Part shown: one piece after another, positions 9,883-18,222 of the stretch | Numbering within the stretch: position 1 is the stretch's first letter | Layout: each line of letters starts with the position of its first letter | Origin: an uncultured Bizionia sp. | GTDB taxonomy: Bacteria; Bacteroidota; Bacteroidia; Flavobacteriales; Flavobacteriaceae | DNA length: 64,000 nucleotides | Assembly: GCA_947496215.1 (NCBI GenBank) | Contig: CANMCF010000015.1 | Location: forward strand, 1 to 64,000 | Direction: 5' to 3' | Notes under the pieces: model-generated | Told to the model about the DNA's origin: nothing | What the model saw: only the letters and a program-made list of their open reading frames with translations | Databases searched by the model: none | Position numbers and translations under genes: made by a program

Positions 9883-9900
9883 CAAAAGTATTAGCTAATA
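9883..9900 (-). promoter_or_regulatory. Predicted promoter -7 element of the pspA cluster with overlapping palindrome
   Basis: On the minus strand bases 9890-9883 read TACTTTTG, a full match to the Bacteroidota TAnnTTTG element. The 12-bp palindrome TATTAGCTAATA (9889-9900) overlaps its upstream edge, a good position for a repressor. TTAG half-sites also occur at 9872 and 9904. The divergent XRE protein is the obvious candidate ligand. Confidence 0.45.
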
Positions 9901-9955
9901 TTGTTAGTGTAAAGATACAGTTTATTTTTTAATTTGCAAATAAAATTAGCAGTTT

Positions 9956-10711
9956 ATGTCTTTCTTTGGAAAAAATATTAAAAAAATAAGAGGAGTGAAA
10001 GGTTTGAGTCAACAGGCTTTTGCAGAGATTTTTGGCCTTAAACGTGCTACTCTAGGGGCTTACGAGGAAGGTAGGAGTGAGCCGAAAATAGAAACGATTA
10101 TTAAAATTGCTAATCATTTTAGCATATCTATAGATGCTGTGCTAACGTCGGAATTAACTGTAAATGAACTTTTACGCTTTAAAGGGGATTTGACCATTGC
10201 CAATGAAACTTTGGTAAAGGAGCAATTTGCAATTGTTCCATGTATTACAGAACAAAACTCGAAGGACTATATTAAGCACTTTAATAAAGAGAATTTCATT
10301 AAAGACATGCCTAAAGTACATTTACCTATTAATACAGAAAAGCAATTTAGAGCTTTTACAGTTGCTAATCTGGAAATGACCAGTCATGATAAGGGGTTTT
10401 TTCCAAAAGACATCGTGATTGGGGAATTTGTTCCTAAAAATGTAATTAAGAAGTTGAATAACGGAACTATTGTCTTGGTTTTGGTAAAGAACGAATTAAT
10501 ATTACGAAGTCTATATGTAACGAAAAACGAAATGGTTTTACGTGCTGATCATAAAAATATAGAAGATAAGATTTATGATTTAAAGGATGTTGATGAATTG
10601 TGGCGCATACGCTATACTTTTTTTAAACGTTTGCCTGAGTTTAATGATTTGTTAGAAGAGAAATTATTATTCTTGGAACAAGAATTCATGAAATTGAAAA
10701 ACAGGATGTAA
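9956..10711 (+). CDS. XRE-family regulator with an S24/LexA-like C-terminal domain
   Basis: A 251-residue protein. Residues about 5-60 are a helix-turn-helix of the XRE/Cro type (LSQQAFAEIFGLKRATLGAY). Residues about 120-220 match the shape of the S24 domain of LexA/CI repressors, but the segment where SGDSM is expected reads ANLEM (137-141). The catalytic Ser is therefore gone, and the usual Lys also appears to be lost, so self-cleavage is not expected. The C-terminus is helical and acidic/basic mixed. It is divergent from the pspA cluster across 237 bp and is likely its repressor. Confidence 0.8.
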   Translation: MSFFGKNIKKIRGVKGLSQQAFAEIFGLKRATLGAYEEGRSEPKIETIIKIANHFSISIDAVLTSELTVNELLRFKGDLTIANETLVKEQFAIVPCITEQNSKDYIKHFNKENFIKDMPKVHLPINTEKQFRAFTVANLEMTSHDKGFFPKDIVIGEFVPKNVIKKLNNGTIVLVLVKNELILRSLYVTKNEMVLRADHKNIEDKIYDLKDVDELWRIRYTFFKRLPEFNDLLEEKLLFLEQEFMKLKNRM

Positions 10712-11005
10712 TAATCTATTTGCTCCAATGCCAGTTATTTAGGAGCAAGTATAATTGCAAATGCTCTTTTTGTGATTTCATTGTTTTATAGTTGTCAATT
10801 AAAGCTAAGGAACATCTATTTTTGATATGTAGAATACCATATCTCTTGTATTTGTAGGCAAGTACGATGGATGCTTTTTGTCTTGGATTCGGGTTTAATA
10901 GCCTTTTAATGAAAACCACAATATTTTAAAGTTTTCTCTATAAAAAAAGTGAGTTTTCAGGGTGTTTTTTTATATTCATAACTTACAAATGAAGTCAATT
11001 TTCAC

Positions 11006-13447
11006 ATGTTGGTAAACAAAGAATTAGAGCTAGCTTGGAGTTTTATAAACAATACGGGAAGAAACGTATTTTTAACAGGTAAGGCTGGTACAGGGAAAAC
11101 CACTTTTCTGCATAGGCTAAAAATGGAGTCCTTAAAGCGAATGGTTGTTGTTGCTCCTACGGGAGTAGCTGCAATTAATGCAAAAGGAGTAACAATACAT
11201 TCGTTTTTTCAGATGCCTTTTGGACCGATTTTGCCTAATGAGGATTTAGGGAGCTCCAAAGGCTTTAATAGAAAATTCAATAAAACTAAAATAAAGATCA
11301 TTAAATCGTTGGATCTATTGGTGATTGATGAAATTAGTATGGTTCGTGCCGATTTGTTGGATGGAATAGATAAGACATTGCGCCGTTTTAGAAATAAAGA
11401 CAAGGTGTTTGGAGGTGTCCAGCTGTTGATGATTGGAGATTTACAACAATTATCGCCGGTAATTAAAGAGGATGAATGGCACTTGCTCAAACCATTTTAT
11501 AAAAATGCTTTTTTCTTTAGCAGTTATGCATACCAAGAATGCCACGCGATCACCGTGGAGTTGAAGCATATTTTTAGACAAGACAACCCGAAGTTCATAA
11601 AAATTTTAAACGAAATTAGAACCAATACGTTGTCTGATCTATCTGCCAATGAACTAAATAAACGCTACAGGCCCAATTTTGTGCCTAACGAAGAAGATGG
11701 GTATATCTCGTTGACAACACATAACAATAGAGCTGAGCATACCAATAATGCAGAGTTGGATAAGCTAACATCCAAAGCACAAAAATATAAAGCAAGTATT
11801 GAAGGTAAGTTTCCTGAATATGCTTATCCTAATAAAGAAGAATTAGTTTTAAAAGTTGGTGCACAAGTGATGTTTGTTAAAAATGATAGCTCTACCGAGA
11901 AACGCTATTTCAATGGAAAGATTGGTAAGGTTATTTTGTTGGACAAGGAGGAAGTGGTCGTGAAATGTCCAGACGACGACTTTAATATTGTTACCACACC
12001 TGAAGAATGGGAGAACATCAATTACACGGTAAACCCAGAAACAAAGGAAATCACTGAAGATAAAATTGGTTTATACAAGCAGATGCCATTGCGATTGGCT
12101 TGGTCGATCACCATACATAAAAGTCAAGGACTTACTTTTGAAAAGGCCATTATCGATGCACAAGGAGCGTTTGCGCACGGGCAAACGTACGTAGCCTTGA
12201 GCCGGTGTAAGTCGTTGGAAGGCTTGGTTTTGAAGAGTAAAATAAATTCCAGTCATATTATTAGCGATAGCAATGTGTTGTCGTTTACAAAACAGGCGGA
12301 AGACAATCAGCCAGACGCTGCAGACTTACAAAGATCAGAAGGGGGATTTCAGCTTAATTTAATAGCGGAGCTGTTCGACTTTTTTAAGTTTTTATATCCA
12401 GTGAGACGCTTATTGGATATTTATTATAAAAATAGGGGAAGTATAGAAGGGAATGTGGAAGCGCCTTTAATAACAATTAAAGAGGGCGTGACCAATTTAT
12501 TAAAAGTCGGGACTAATTTTAAATCTCAAATAAATAATTTAATCATCGAGACTAAAGAAGTGCCAGAATCTAGTACTATTATTAATGAACGTTTTATAAA
12601 GGCGATTACCTACTTTAAAGCACAAACCGAACAATATGTTAGCATACCTTTTAAAACGTTGAGTTTTACAACCGATAATAAAGCCGTTGAAAAAGATGTC
12701 AATAAGCAGTTAGATGATTTTGAAGAACAATTGGCTGCCAAGAACTTGTATTTCAATGGGCTGGAATCCGGGTTTGATGCGAAATCGTTTTTAGAATTGA
12801 GAGCCAAGACTGTCTTCCTAGCCAAGGAAAAGCCTAAGAAATCCAGGAAATCGGTTATTGACGGGACAACAAATGTGGAGTTGTTTGAATTGTTGCGAGT
12901 GCTAAGAAACGATATTGCTCAAGAAAAAGACTTGATACACTATCAAGTATTTACACAAAAAGCTCTGTACGAAATCTGCGAAACATTACCAACCAATAAA
13001 AAAGAGCTACAAGCTGTAAACGGTATGGGAAAGGTAAGAGTTGAAAAATATGGTAACGAGATTTTAAAGGTGATTATAGATTATTGTGATGAAAATGACA
13101 TTGAAACATCGAATGATATGGAAATTTTTGAAGCAGAGAAACCAAAGAGAAAAAGAGGGGATTCCAAAAAGGAATCCTTGGAATTGTTCAAAGCTGGTAA
13201 GAGCATTGATGAGATAGCCAATGAAAGGGAGTTGAACCAAGCAACCATTACCGGTCATCTGGCAAGTTTCATTCCTTCAGGAGAAGTGAAAATAACAGAT
13301 TTGATTTCTGAAAGCCACTACAAGGAATTAAAAGAACTTATTCCCAAACATAAATTTGAAAACATTTCCGATTTAAAACACCAAATAGATGAAAAGTTCT
13401 CTTATGGAGAGTTACGATTGGTTTTGGATGATTTAAATAATAAATAA
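11006..13447 (+). CDS. PIF1-like helicase with HRDC and C-terminal HTH domains
   Basis: An 813-residue superfamily 1 helicase. Walker A is GKAGTGKTT (25-33), followed by APTGVAAINAKGVTIHSFF, Walker B LVIDEIS (105-111) and GDLQQLSPV. A late motif reads SITIHKSQGLTFEKAI, then YVALSRC. These are PIF1/RecD-type motifs. An HRDC domain follows at about 622-693 and a helix-turn-helix of the helicase C-terminal type at about 715-770 (SIDEIANERELNQATI). Such proteins probably unwind structured DNA. The start codon ATG at 11006 lies just before conserved sequence. The 294 bp before it show no convincing gene. Confidence 0.9.
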   Translation: MLVNKELELAWSFINNTGRNVFLTGKAGTGKTTFLHRLKMESLKRMVVVAPTGVAAINAKGVTIHSFFQMPFGPILPNEDLGSSKGFNRKFNKTKIKIIKSLDLLVIDEISMVRADLLDGIDKTLRRFRNKDKVFGGVQLLMIGDLQQLSPVIKEDEWHLLKPFYKNAFFFSSYAYQECHAITVELKHIFRQDNPKFIKILNEIRTNTLSDLSANELNKRYRPNFVPNEEDGYISLTTHNNRAEHTNNAELDKLTSKAQKYKASIEGKFPEYAYPNKEELVLKVGAQVMFVKNDSSTEKRYFNGKIGKVILLDKEEVVVKCPDDDFNIVTTPEEWENINYTVNPETKEITEDKIGLYKQMPLRLAWSITIHKSQGLTFEKAIIDAQGAFAHGQTYVALSRCKSLEGLVLKSKINSSHIISDSNVLSFTKQAEDNQPDAADLQRSEGGFQLNLIAELFDFFKFLYPVRRLLDIYYKNRGSIEGNVEAPLITIKEGVTNLLKVGTNFKSQINNLIIETKEVPESSTIINERFIKAITYFKAQTEQYVSIPFKTLSFTTDNKAVEKDVNKQLDDFEEQLAAKNLYFNGLESGFDAKSFLELRAKTVFLAKEKPKKSRKSVIDGTTNVELFELLRVLRNDIAQEKDLIHYQVFTQKALYEICETLPTNKKELQAVNGMGKVRVEKYGNEILKVIIDYCDENDIETSNDMEIFEAEKPKRKRGDSKKESLELFKAGKSIDEIANERELNQATITGHLASFIPSGEVKITDLISESHYKELKELIPKHKFENISDLKHQIDEKFSYGELRLVLDDLNNK

Positions 13448-13483
13448 AAATGACTTTAAAAGAATTAACTTTTAAAGTCATTT
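13448..13483. terminator. Bidirectional terminator between helicase and acyl-CoA dehydrogenase genes
   Basis: Perfect 15-bp arms (13448-13462 and 13469-13483) around a 6-base loop, flanked by A-tract and T-tract, serve two convergent genes. Confidence 0.9.
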
Positions 13484-13504
13484 TACAATATGTTTAGATA
13501 AAGT

Positions 13505-14647
13505 CTAACCTCTGATTACGCCTCTTGAAATCACTATTTTCTGAATTTCTGAAGTTCCTTCATAGATTTGTGTGATCTTTGCATCGCGCATCAAGCGTTC
13601 AACATGATATTCTTTTACGAAACCATTTCCACCATGAATCTGTACAGCTTCAACGGTATGTTCCATTGCTACTTTGGAAGCATATAGTTTTGCCATGGCA
13701 CTGGACATGTCATAGTTGTTGCCTTGATCTTTGTCCCAAGCTGCTTTCATTACCAAATGACGTGCAGCAGTAATTTCCGTATACATGTCTGCCAACTTGA
13801 AGGCAATGGCTTGATGGTTGCAAATTTCCGTTCCAAAGGCTTTACGCTCCTTGGAATATTTAAGAGCCAATTCGTATGCGCCTTGAGCAATACCCAAAGC
13901 TTGAGAAGCAATACCTATGCGTCCTCCGGATAATGTTTTCATTGCAAATTTGAAACCGAAACCATCTTCTCCGATTCTGTTTTCCTTTGGTACTTTCACA
14001 TCATTGAACTGTAGTGTATGCGTATCACTACCACGAATCCCCAATTTATCTTCTTTTGGTCCCACATCAAAACCAGGGGTGCCTTTCTCGACGATGAAGG
14101 CATTGATCCCTTTGTGACCTTTGTCTTTGTCGGTTTGGGCGATTACCAAATACACATCGGCTCTACCTCCACTTGTAATCCAGTTCTTTGTTCCATTGAT
14201 TACATAGTGATCTCCTTTGTCTATGGCCGTGGTTCTTTGCGACGTCGCGTCACTACCAGCTTCTGGTTCGCTCAAGCAAAATGCACCGACAAATTCGCCA
14301 GTGGCCAATTTTGTCAAATATTTTTGTTTTTGTTCCTCATTACCGAAAGCTTCCAATCCATAGCATACCAAAGAATTGTTCACAGAGACGATTACGGAAG
14401 CAGAAGCATCAATTTTGGATAGCTCTTCCATAATTAAAACATAAGATGTTGCGTCCATTCCGCTTCCTCCGTATTTCGGGTCTACCATAATTCCCATAAA
14501 CCCTAGATCACCCATTTTGCGAACTAGCTCTTGAGGAAACACTTGTTTCTCGTCTCGTTCTATTACTCCTGGCAATAATTCGGTTTGTGCAAAATCACGA
14601 GCGGCGTCGCGTATCATTAAATGTTCTTCTGTAAGGCTAAAATCCAT
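13505..14647 (-). CDS. Acyl-CoA dehydrogenase
   Basis: 380 residues, the usual length for short/medium-chain acyl-CoA dehydrogenases. It has the conserved blocks FCLSEPEAGSDA, NGTKNWITSGG, and near the end IHGGNGFVKEYHVERLMRDAK then QIYEGTSEIQ. Glu363 in that last block is the expected catalytic base. The enzyme oxidises acyl-CoA to enoyl-CoA with FAD, passing electrons to ETF, in fatty-acid or branched-chain amino-acid breakdown. It is a single-gene unit with its own predicted promoter and shares a bidirectional terminator with the helicase gene. Confidence 0.95.
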   Translation of the reverse strand: MDFSLTEEHLMIRDAARDFAQTELLPGVIERDEKQVFPQELVRKMGDLGFMGIMVDPKYGGSGMDATSYVLIMEELSKIDASASVIVSVNNSLVCYGLEAFGNEEQKQKYLTKLATGEFVGAFCLSEPEAGSDATSQRTTAIDKGDHYVINGTKNWITSGGRADVYLVIAQTDKDKGHKGINAFIVEKGTPGFDVGPKEDKLGIRGSDTHTLQFNDVKVPKENRIGEDGFGFKFAMKTLSGGRIGIASQALGIAQGAYELALKYSKERKAFGTEICNHQAIAFKLADMYTEITAARHLVMKAAWDKDQGNNYDMSSAMAKLYASKVAMEHTVEAVQIHGGNGFVKEYHVERLMRDAKITQIYEGTSEIQKIVISRGVIRG

Positions 14648-14682
14648 AGGTTGATAATTATTGATTTGATAAAATAAGAGTG

Positions 14683-14713
14683 CAAAGATAGCTTTTTATT
14701 GGCTTTTTTTCAA
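14683..14713 (-). promoter_or_regulatory. Predicted promoter of the acyl-CoA dehydrogenase gene
   Basis: On the minus strand TATCTTTG (14690-14683) matches TAnnTTTG, and a TTG (14713-14711) lies 20 bases upstream, the usual Bacteroidota spacing. Confidence 0.55.
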
Positions 14714-14737
14714 TAGATATTCCTATTTTTACTTTAT

Positions 14738-15808
14738 ATGATAAAGAATGAGTATAGAATAATAGGAGTAATGTCTGGGACTTCACTGGATGGAATTGAT
14801 TTGGCATTGGTAACTTTCAATTACAATGGGCATTGGAGTTTTGAAATAAACAAGGCGGAGACAATTTCTTATTCCAAGGAATGGTTGATGGAATTGAAGC
14901 ATTTAGTTAATCAATCAAAAGAATCATTGAAGAACTTGGATGTACGATATACAAAATACCTTGCCAAAATCATTGAAGAGTTCATAGCGAAATATGATAT
15001 AGAAAACATAGATGCTATTTGTTCACATGGTCATACGGCTTTGCATCAACCAGAATATAAGCTTACTTACCAAATTGGTAATTTACCAGAATTGGCAAGG
15101 CAACTGAAAGAGACCGTTGTTTGCGATTTCAGGGCTCAAGATGTGGAATTGAATGGGCAAGGAGCTCCTTTGGTTCCCATTGGAGATCAACTGCTGTTTG
15201 AAGAATACGAGTACTGCATCAATTTCGGGGGATTTGCAAATGTATCTACCACTATTGATTTCAAAAGGGTTGCATTCGATATTTGTCCAATGAACATTGT
15301 TCTAAATAAATACGTCTCTGCTTTAGGTCAGGCTTATGACGACAGAGGGATCATAGCTTCCCAAGGGATGATGCATTTGAAGTTGTTGGAGGAATTGAAT
15401 GGACTTGAATTCTACAAGGAGAACTATCCAAAGTCTTTGGGATTGGAATGGGTAAATGAAGTAATATTTCCTTTGATAGATAGTTTTGACCTTTCATTGA
15501 GAGATGTATTGAGAACGTTTGTCGAACATATAGCAATTCAAATTTCCAATGTCATCAATGAAAAGAATAAAGTTTCAATCTTAATAACTGGAGGAGGCGT
15601 TTACAATGATTTTTTAATGAAGAGAATAGAAGCATTAAGCAGCAACGAAATAATAATACCGACAAAAGATATCATAGAATTCAAGGAAGCTTTGATTTTT
15701 GGATTTTTGGGAATATTAAAGCTAAGAGGAGAAAATAATTGCTTGAGTAGTGTGACTGGAGCTGCCAGAGATCACTCTTCGGGGAAAATATTTTCTTTTA
15801 ATATTTGA
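14738..15808 (+). CDS. anmK: Anhydro-N-acetylmuramic acid kinase
   Basis: 356 residues beginning with the family hallmark GVMSGTSLDGIDLAL (10-24). Further blocks are ICSHGHTALHQP, CDFRAQDVELNGQGAPLVPIGD, NFGGFANV and, near the C-terminus, ILITGGGVYNDF. AnmK phosphorylates and opens 1,6-anhydroMurNAc recovered from cell-wall turnover, giving MurNAc-6-phosphate. No murQ lies beside it. The length is close to the family norm and the frame is intact. Confidence 0.95.
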   Translation: MIKNEYRIIGVMSGTSLDGIDLALVTFNYNGHWSFEINKAETISYSKEWLMELKHLVNQSKESLKNLDVRYTKYLAKIIEEFIAKYDIENIDAICSHGHTALHQPEYKLTYQIGNLPELARQLKETVVCDFRAQDVELNGQGAPLVPIGDQLLFEEYEYCINFGGFANVSTTIDFKRVAFDICPMNIVLNKYVSALGQAYDDRGIIASQGMMHLKLLEELNGLEFYKENYPKSLGLEWVNEVIFPLIDSFDLSLRDVLRTFVEHIAIQISNVINEKNKVSILITGGGVYNDFLMKRIEALSSNEIIIPTKDIIEFKEALIFGFLGILKLRGENNCLSSVTGAARDHSSGKIFSFNI

Positions 15809-15886
15809 TGTTTAGTTATTTAATTATATTTTGTACAAGTGAACCAAGTTCTAATCAATTAATTTAAATCAAAACAAATATAAAGA

Positions 15887-16534
15887 ATGAAACAATTAGT
15901 ACTAGTATTGTCATTATTGATCTCAACGGTCAGTTTTTCTCAAATCGATGAGAATTGGGAAGATGTATCAGAGAAATTACCAGGCTACATCATTACCAAC
16001 AAAGGAGAAAAAGTAGAAGGATACTTAAAACGTTTTTTAAAAATTAAAAGTCAACGAAAAGTCAAATTCTTCAAAACTTTGGATAGTAAGCCTGTAGTAT
16101 ACAATGCCAAACAATTGAAGGCATATAAAATTGCAGACGATTATTATGAAGCTCATCCATATGAAGGATTAAGTGGGAAAACGAAGGTCTTCTTGTTAAG
16201 AACGGTAAGAGGAAAAATAAACCTTTTCAACTATTACATAAGAGTTGAGGACAACCAAGGAAAGGAGCTGACCATATCCAAAAAAGGTAACAAGGAAGTG
16301 TCTTTGGACTTTGATGGATCAAAGGTTGAAACAGAGGTGTTGGCAGTAAAAGACGGTAAGGAATATTTGAAGTTCACGTCGACAAAGCTAATGTTCAGCT
16401 TTAAAAAAGTAATGAGCAAGTATGTTGCCGATTATCCTGAATTGGCGAAAAAAATAAAGGAAAAGAAGAAAGGGTATAAAATACTCTCGATTTTAAAGAT
16501 CGTAAACGAGTATAACGAACACTTTGTAAACTAA
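15887..16534 (+). CDS. Secreted protein of unknown function
   Basis: 215 residues. A signal peptide is clear (MKQLVLVLSLLISTVSFSQ). The mature part contains a beta-rich region with GYIITNKGEKVEGYLKRF, a pattern common in Bacteroidota periplasmic proteins of unknown role, and a Lys-rich C-terminus. I do not recognise a named family. The next secreted-protein gene begins 5 bp after its stop, so the two are almost certainly co-transcribed. Confidence 0.75.
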   Translation: MKQLVLVLSLLISTVSFSQIDENWEDVSEKLPGYIITNKGEKVEGYLKRFLKIKSQRKVKFFKTLDSKPVVYNAKQLKAYKIADDYYEAHPYEGLSGKTKVFLLRTVRGKINLFNYYIRVEDNQGKELTISKKGNKEVSLDFDGSKVETEVLAVKDGKEYLKFTSTKLMFSFKKVMSKYVADYPELAKKIKEKKKGYKILSILKIVNEYNEHFVN

Positions 16535-16539
16535 CGTTT

Positions 16540-18039
16540 ATGAAGCATATGCTTTTAACCATTCTTGCAATACTATGCATTGTGAAAGTACAAGCTCAAA
16601 AGGCTGATTTCGAATGGTCCGAATTACAAAGGAATGACAATGTCGGGTTGAAAGACCCGACATTGGTCTTTCCTGCCCATTCTGGTTTTACCACATATAG
16701 CATAGAAGAATTAGGGACAAGAGCCTTTGCCCCCAAGATAATCCATGTTACCAAATTCGATGCTCAGGCCAAGAACATATCGACCATGGATTTCACTTTG
16801 CCGAAAAGGCAATCGAAAGACGCCACTTTGCTAAAAGTGATAGAAGGTAGGGACAAACTATATGTGTTTTCATTTGTTGCAATAAAGAAAGACAAAAAAA
16901 ACATACTATATGTCCAGGTATACGACAATGAAGCAGGAACAGTTTCAGAGATAGAAGAGGTATACGTACTTCCAATCGAAAAGGTGAACGCCTCTGGTTT
17001 TTTTCAAGTAGAAATGTCCCAAGACAAAAACACATTGGCTGTTTTGATAAATACTCCTTTTGTAAAGAAGACCAAAGAGCAAATCGAGGTTTTGATTATG
17101 GATGCAGATCTAAAGACGGTTTCCAATTCAAAGCATACACTATCTTTTGATAGCAGTAGAACATACAGAGAGGAACTTTTTGTGGAAAACGACAGAACAG
17201 TAACAATCGTCAAAAAGACCAATGTTTTCAAGAAGGAACCAATTACATCCCTAATTACATTGAAAAACAGTGGAATAGAAGGGCAGATAGTTTCAGGAAA
17301 AGGGTTTTACGTTTCAGACAACAAAGTTATTTCGTTGAATGGCAAGCAATACCTTGTTGGTTTCGCAACTGATAATGCAAAACCAACGATCTCCATGGGA
17401 GGAGCCAAGGATAAGAGTTTTTTCATCTACGGTATTTCGGAGAAAAAACTAATCAAGAATCAAAACTGGAATGCAGACATAGTAAAAAGAATCCTTGGAA
17501 AAGGTTTTATCGATTTAAAAGTCAAAGATGTATTGATTCAAGATAGCGACATCTATTTAATAGGAGATTGCCTCTCTAGGAATAGCAAGGCCATTGAAGG
17601 TGCCAACTTTGAATATAATTACACATATGATAACGGACCAGGTGTAGTTGTAAAATTAAATGTAGAAGGAGAAGTCGCTTACGATAGGCTTATCAAATAT
17701 GGAGAGAAGTATTTGAACGATATGCAACGCTTGGGATCTTTCTATCCATTTTTGAATGATGGGAAATTATTGATTCTTGCAAATGAGAAGGAATCGGTGT
17801 TGAAAGACAAGAAGATTGTAATGGGTTACGACAAGATTAATGCAAAAGCAATCGTATTGCATACTTTTGATGATTCTGGGGAAATGAAAACTATTCCTTT
17901 CTGGAATAGCAAAGTAGGAGGCAAGGATGATGTGGTAGCTTTTGCCCCAGCCAAGACCATAAAGTTGGAGAACAATGACTTTTACATCTATGCTTATGGG
18001 AACAAGTACCAATCATTTGGAAAAACAACTATACGATAA
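16540..18039 (+). CDS. Secreted protein of unknown function, partner of the preceding gene
   Basis: 499 residues with signal peptide MKHMLLTILAILCIVKVQAQ. The rest is beta-strand rich with no catalytic motif. Spaced aromatic/Gly turns (for example DNGPGVVVKLNVEGEVAYDR) suggest a beta-propeller-like repeat fold, which is only an inference. No sorting tail or lipobox is seen, so it is probably periplasmic. It follows the preceding gene by 5 bp and is closed by a strong terminator. Confidence 0.75.
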   Translation: MKHMLLTILAILCIVKVQAQKADFEWSELQRNDNVGLKDPTLVFPAHSGFTTYSIEELGTRAFAPKIIHVTKFDAQAKNISTMDFTLPKRQSKDATLLKVIEGRDKLYVFSFVAIKKDKKNILYVQVYDNEAGTVSEIEEVYVLPIEKVNASGFFQVEMSQDKNTLAVLINTPFVKKTKEQIEVLIMDADLKTVSNSKHTLSFDSSRTYREELFVENDRTVTIVKKTNVFKKEPITSLITLKNSGIEGQIVSGKGFYVSDNKVISLNGKQYLVGFATDNAKPTISMGGAKDKSFFIYGISEKKLIKNQNWNADIVKRILGKGFIDLKVKDVLIQDSDIYLIGDCLSRNSKAIEGANFEYNYTYDNGPGVVVKLNVEGEVAYDRLIKYGEKYLNDMQRLGSFYPFLNDGKLLILANEKESVLKDKKIVMGYDKINAKAIVLHTFDDSGEMKTIPFWNSKVGGKDDVVAFAPAKTIKLENNDFYIYAYGNKYQSFGKTTIR

Positions 18040-18065
18040 GTTAATAGTTAGATAAATTTAACAAT

Positions 18066-18096
18066 AAAAATGGCTTTACTTTTTAAAGCCATTTTT
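18066..18096 (+). terminator. Terminator of the secreted-protein pair
   Basis: 13-bp arms (18066-18078, 18084-18096) around a short loop, ending in T5 and followed by more T-rich sequence. Confidence 0.9.
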
Positions 18097-18103
18097 AGTT
18101 TTT

Positions 18104-18111
18104 TATATTTG
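18104..18111 (+). promoter_or_regulatory. Predicted -7 element for the glutamate-type dehydrogenase gene
   Basis: TATATTTG matches TAnnTTTG, directly behind the previous terminator. It would give a leader of roughly 105 nt. The upstream TTG box is not clear. Confidence 0.4.
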
Positions 18112-18222
18112 TTGCAAACTAACAAAATAAAAACTTTCACATATGAATCAACTTTAGCTTCACTTTGATAGAATTTCCGGCATATAAATTATTAAAGTTA
18201 AAGAAGAATCAATACAATATTA

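Noticed and set aside
10716-10919. 67-codon minus-strand frame between the XRE regulator and the helicase
   Set aside because: GTG start without a ribosome binding site and no recognised family. It could be a small real protein, but nothing in the sequence supports it enough to list.
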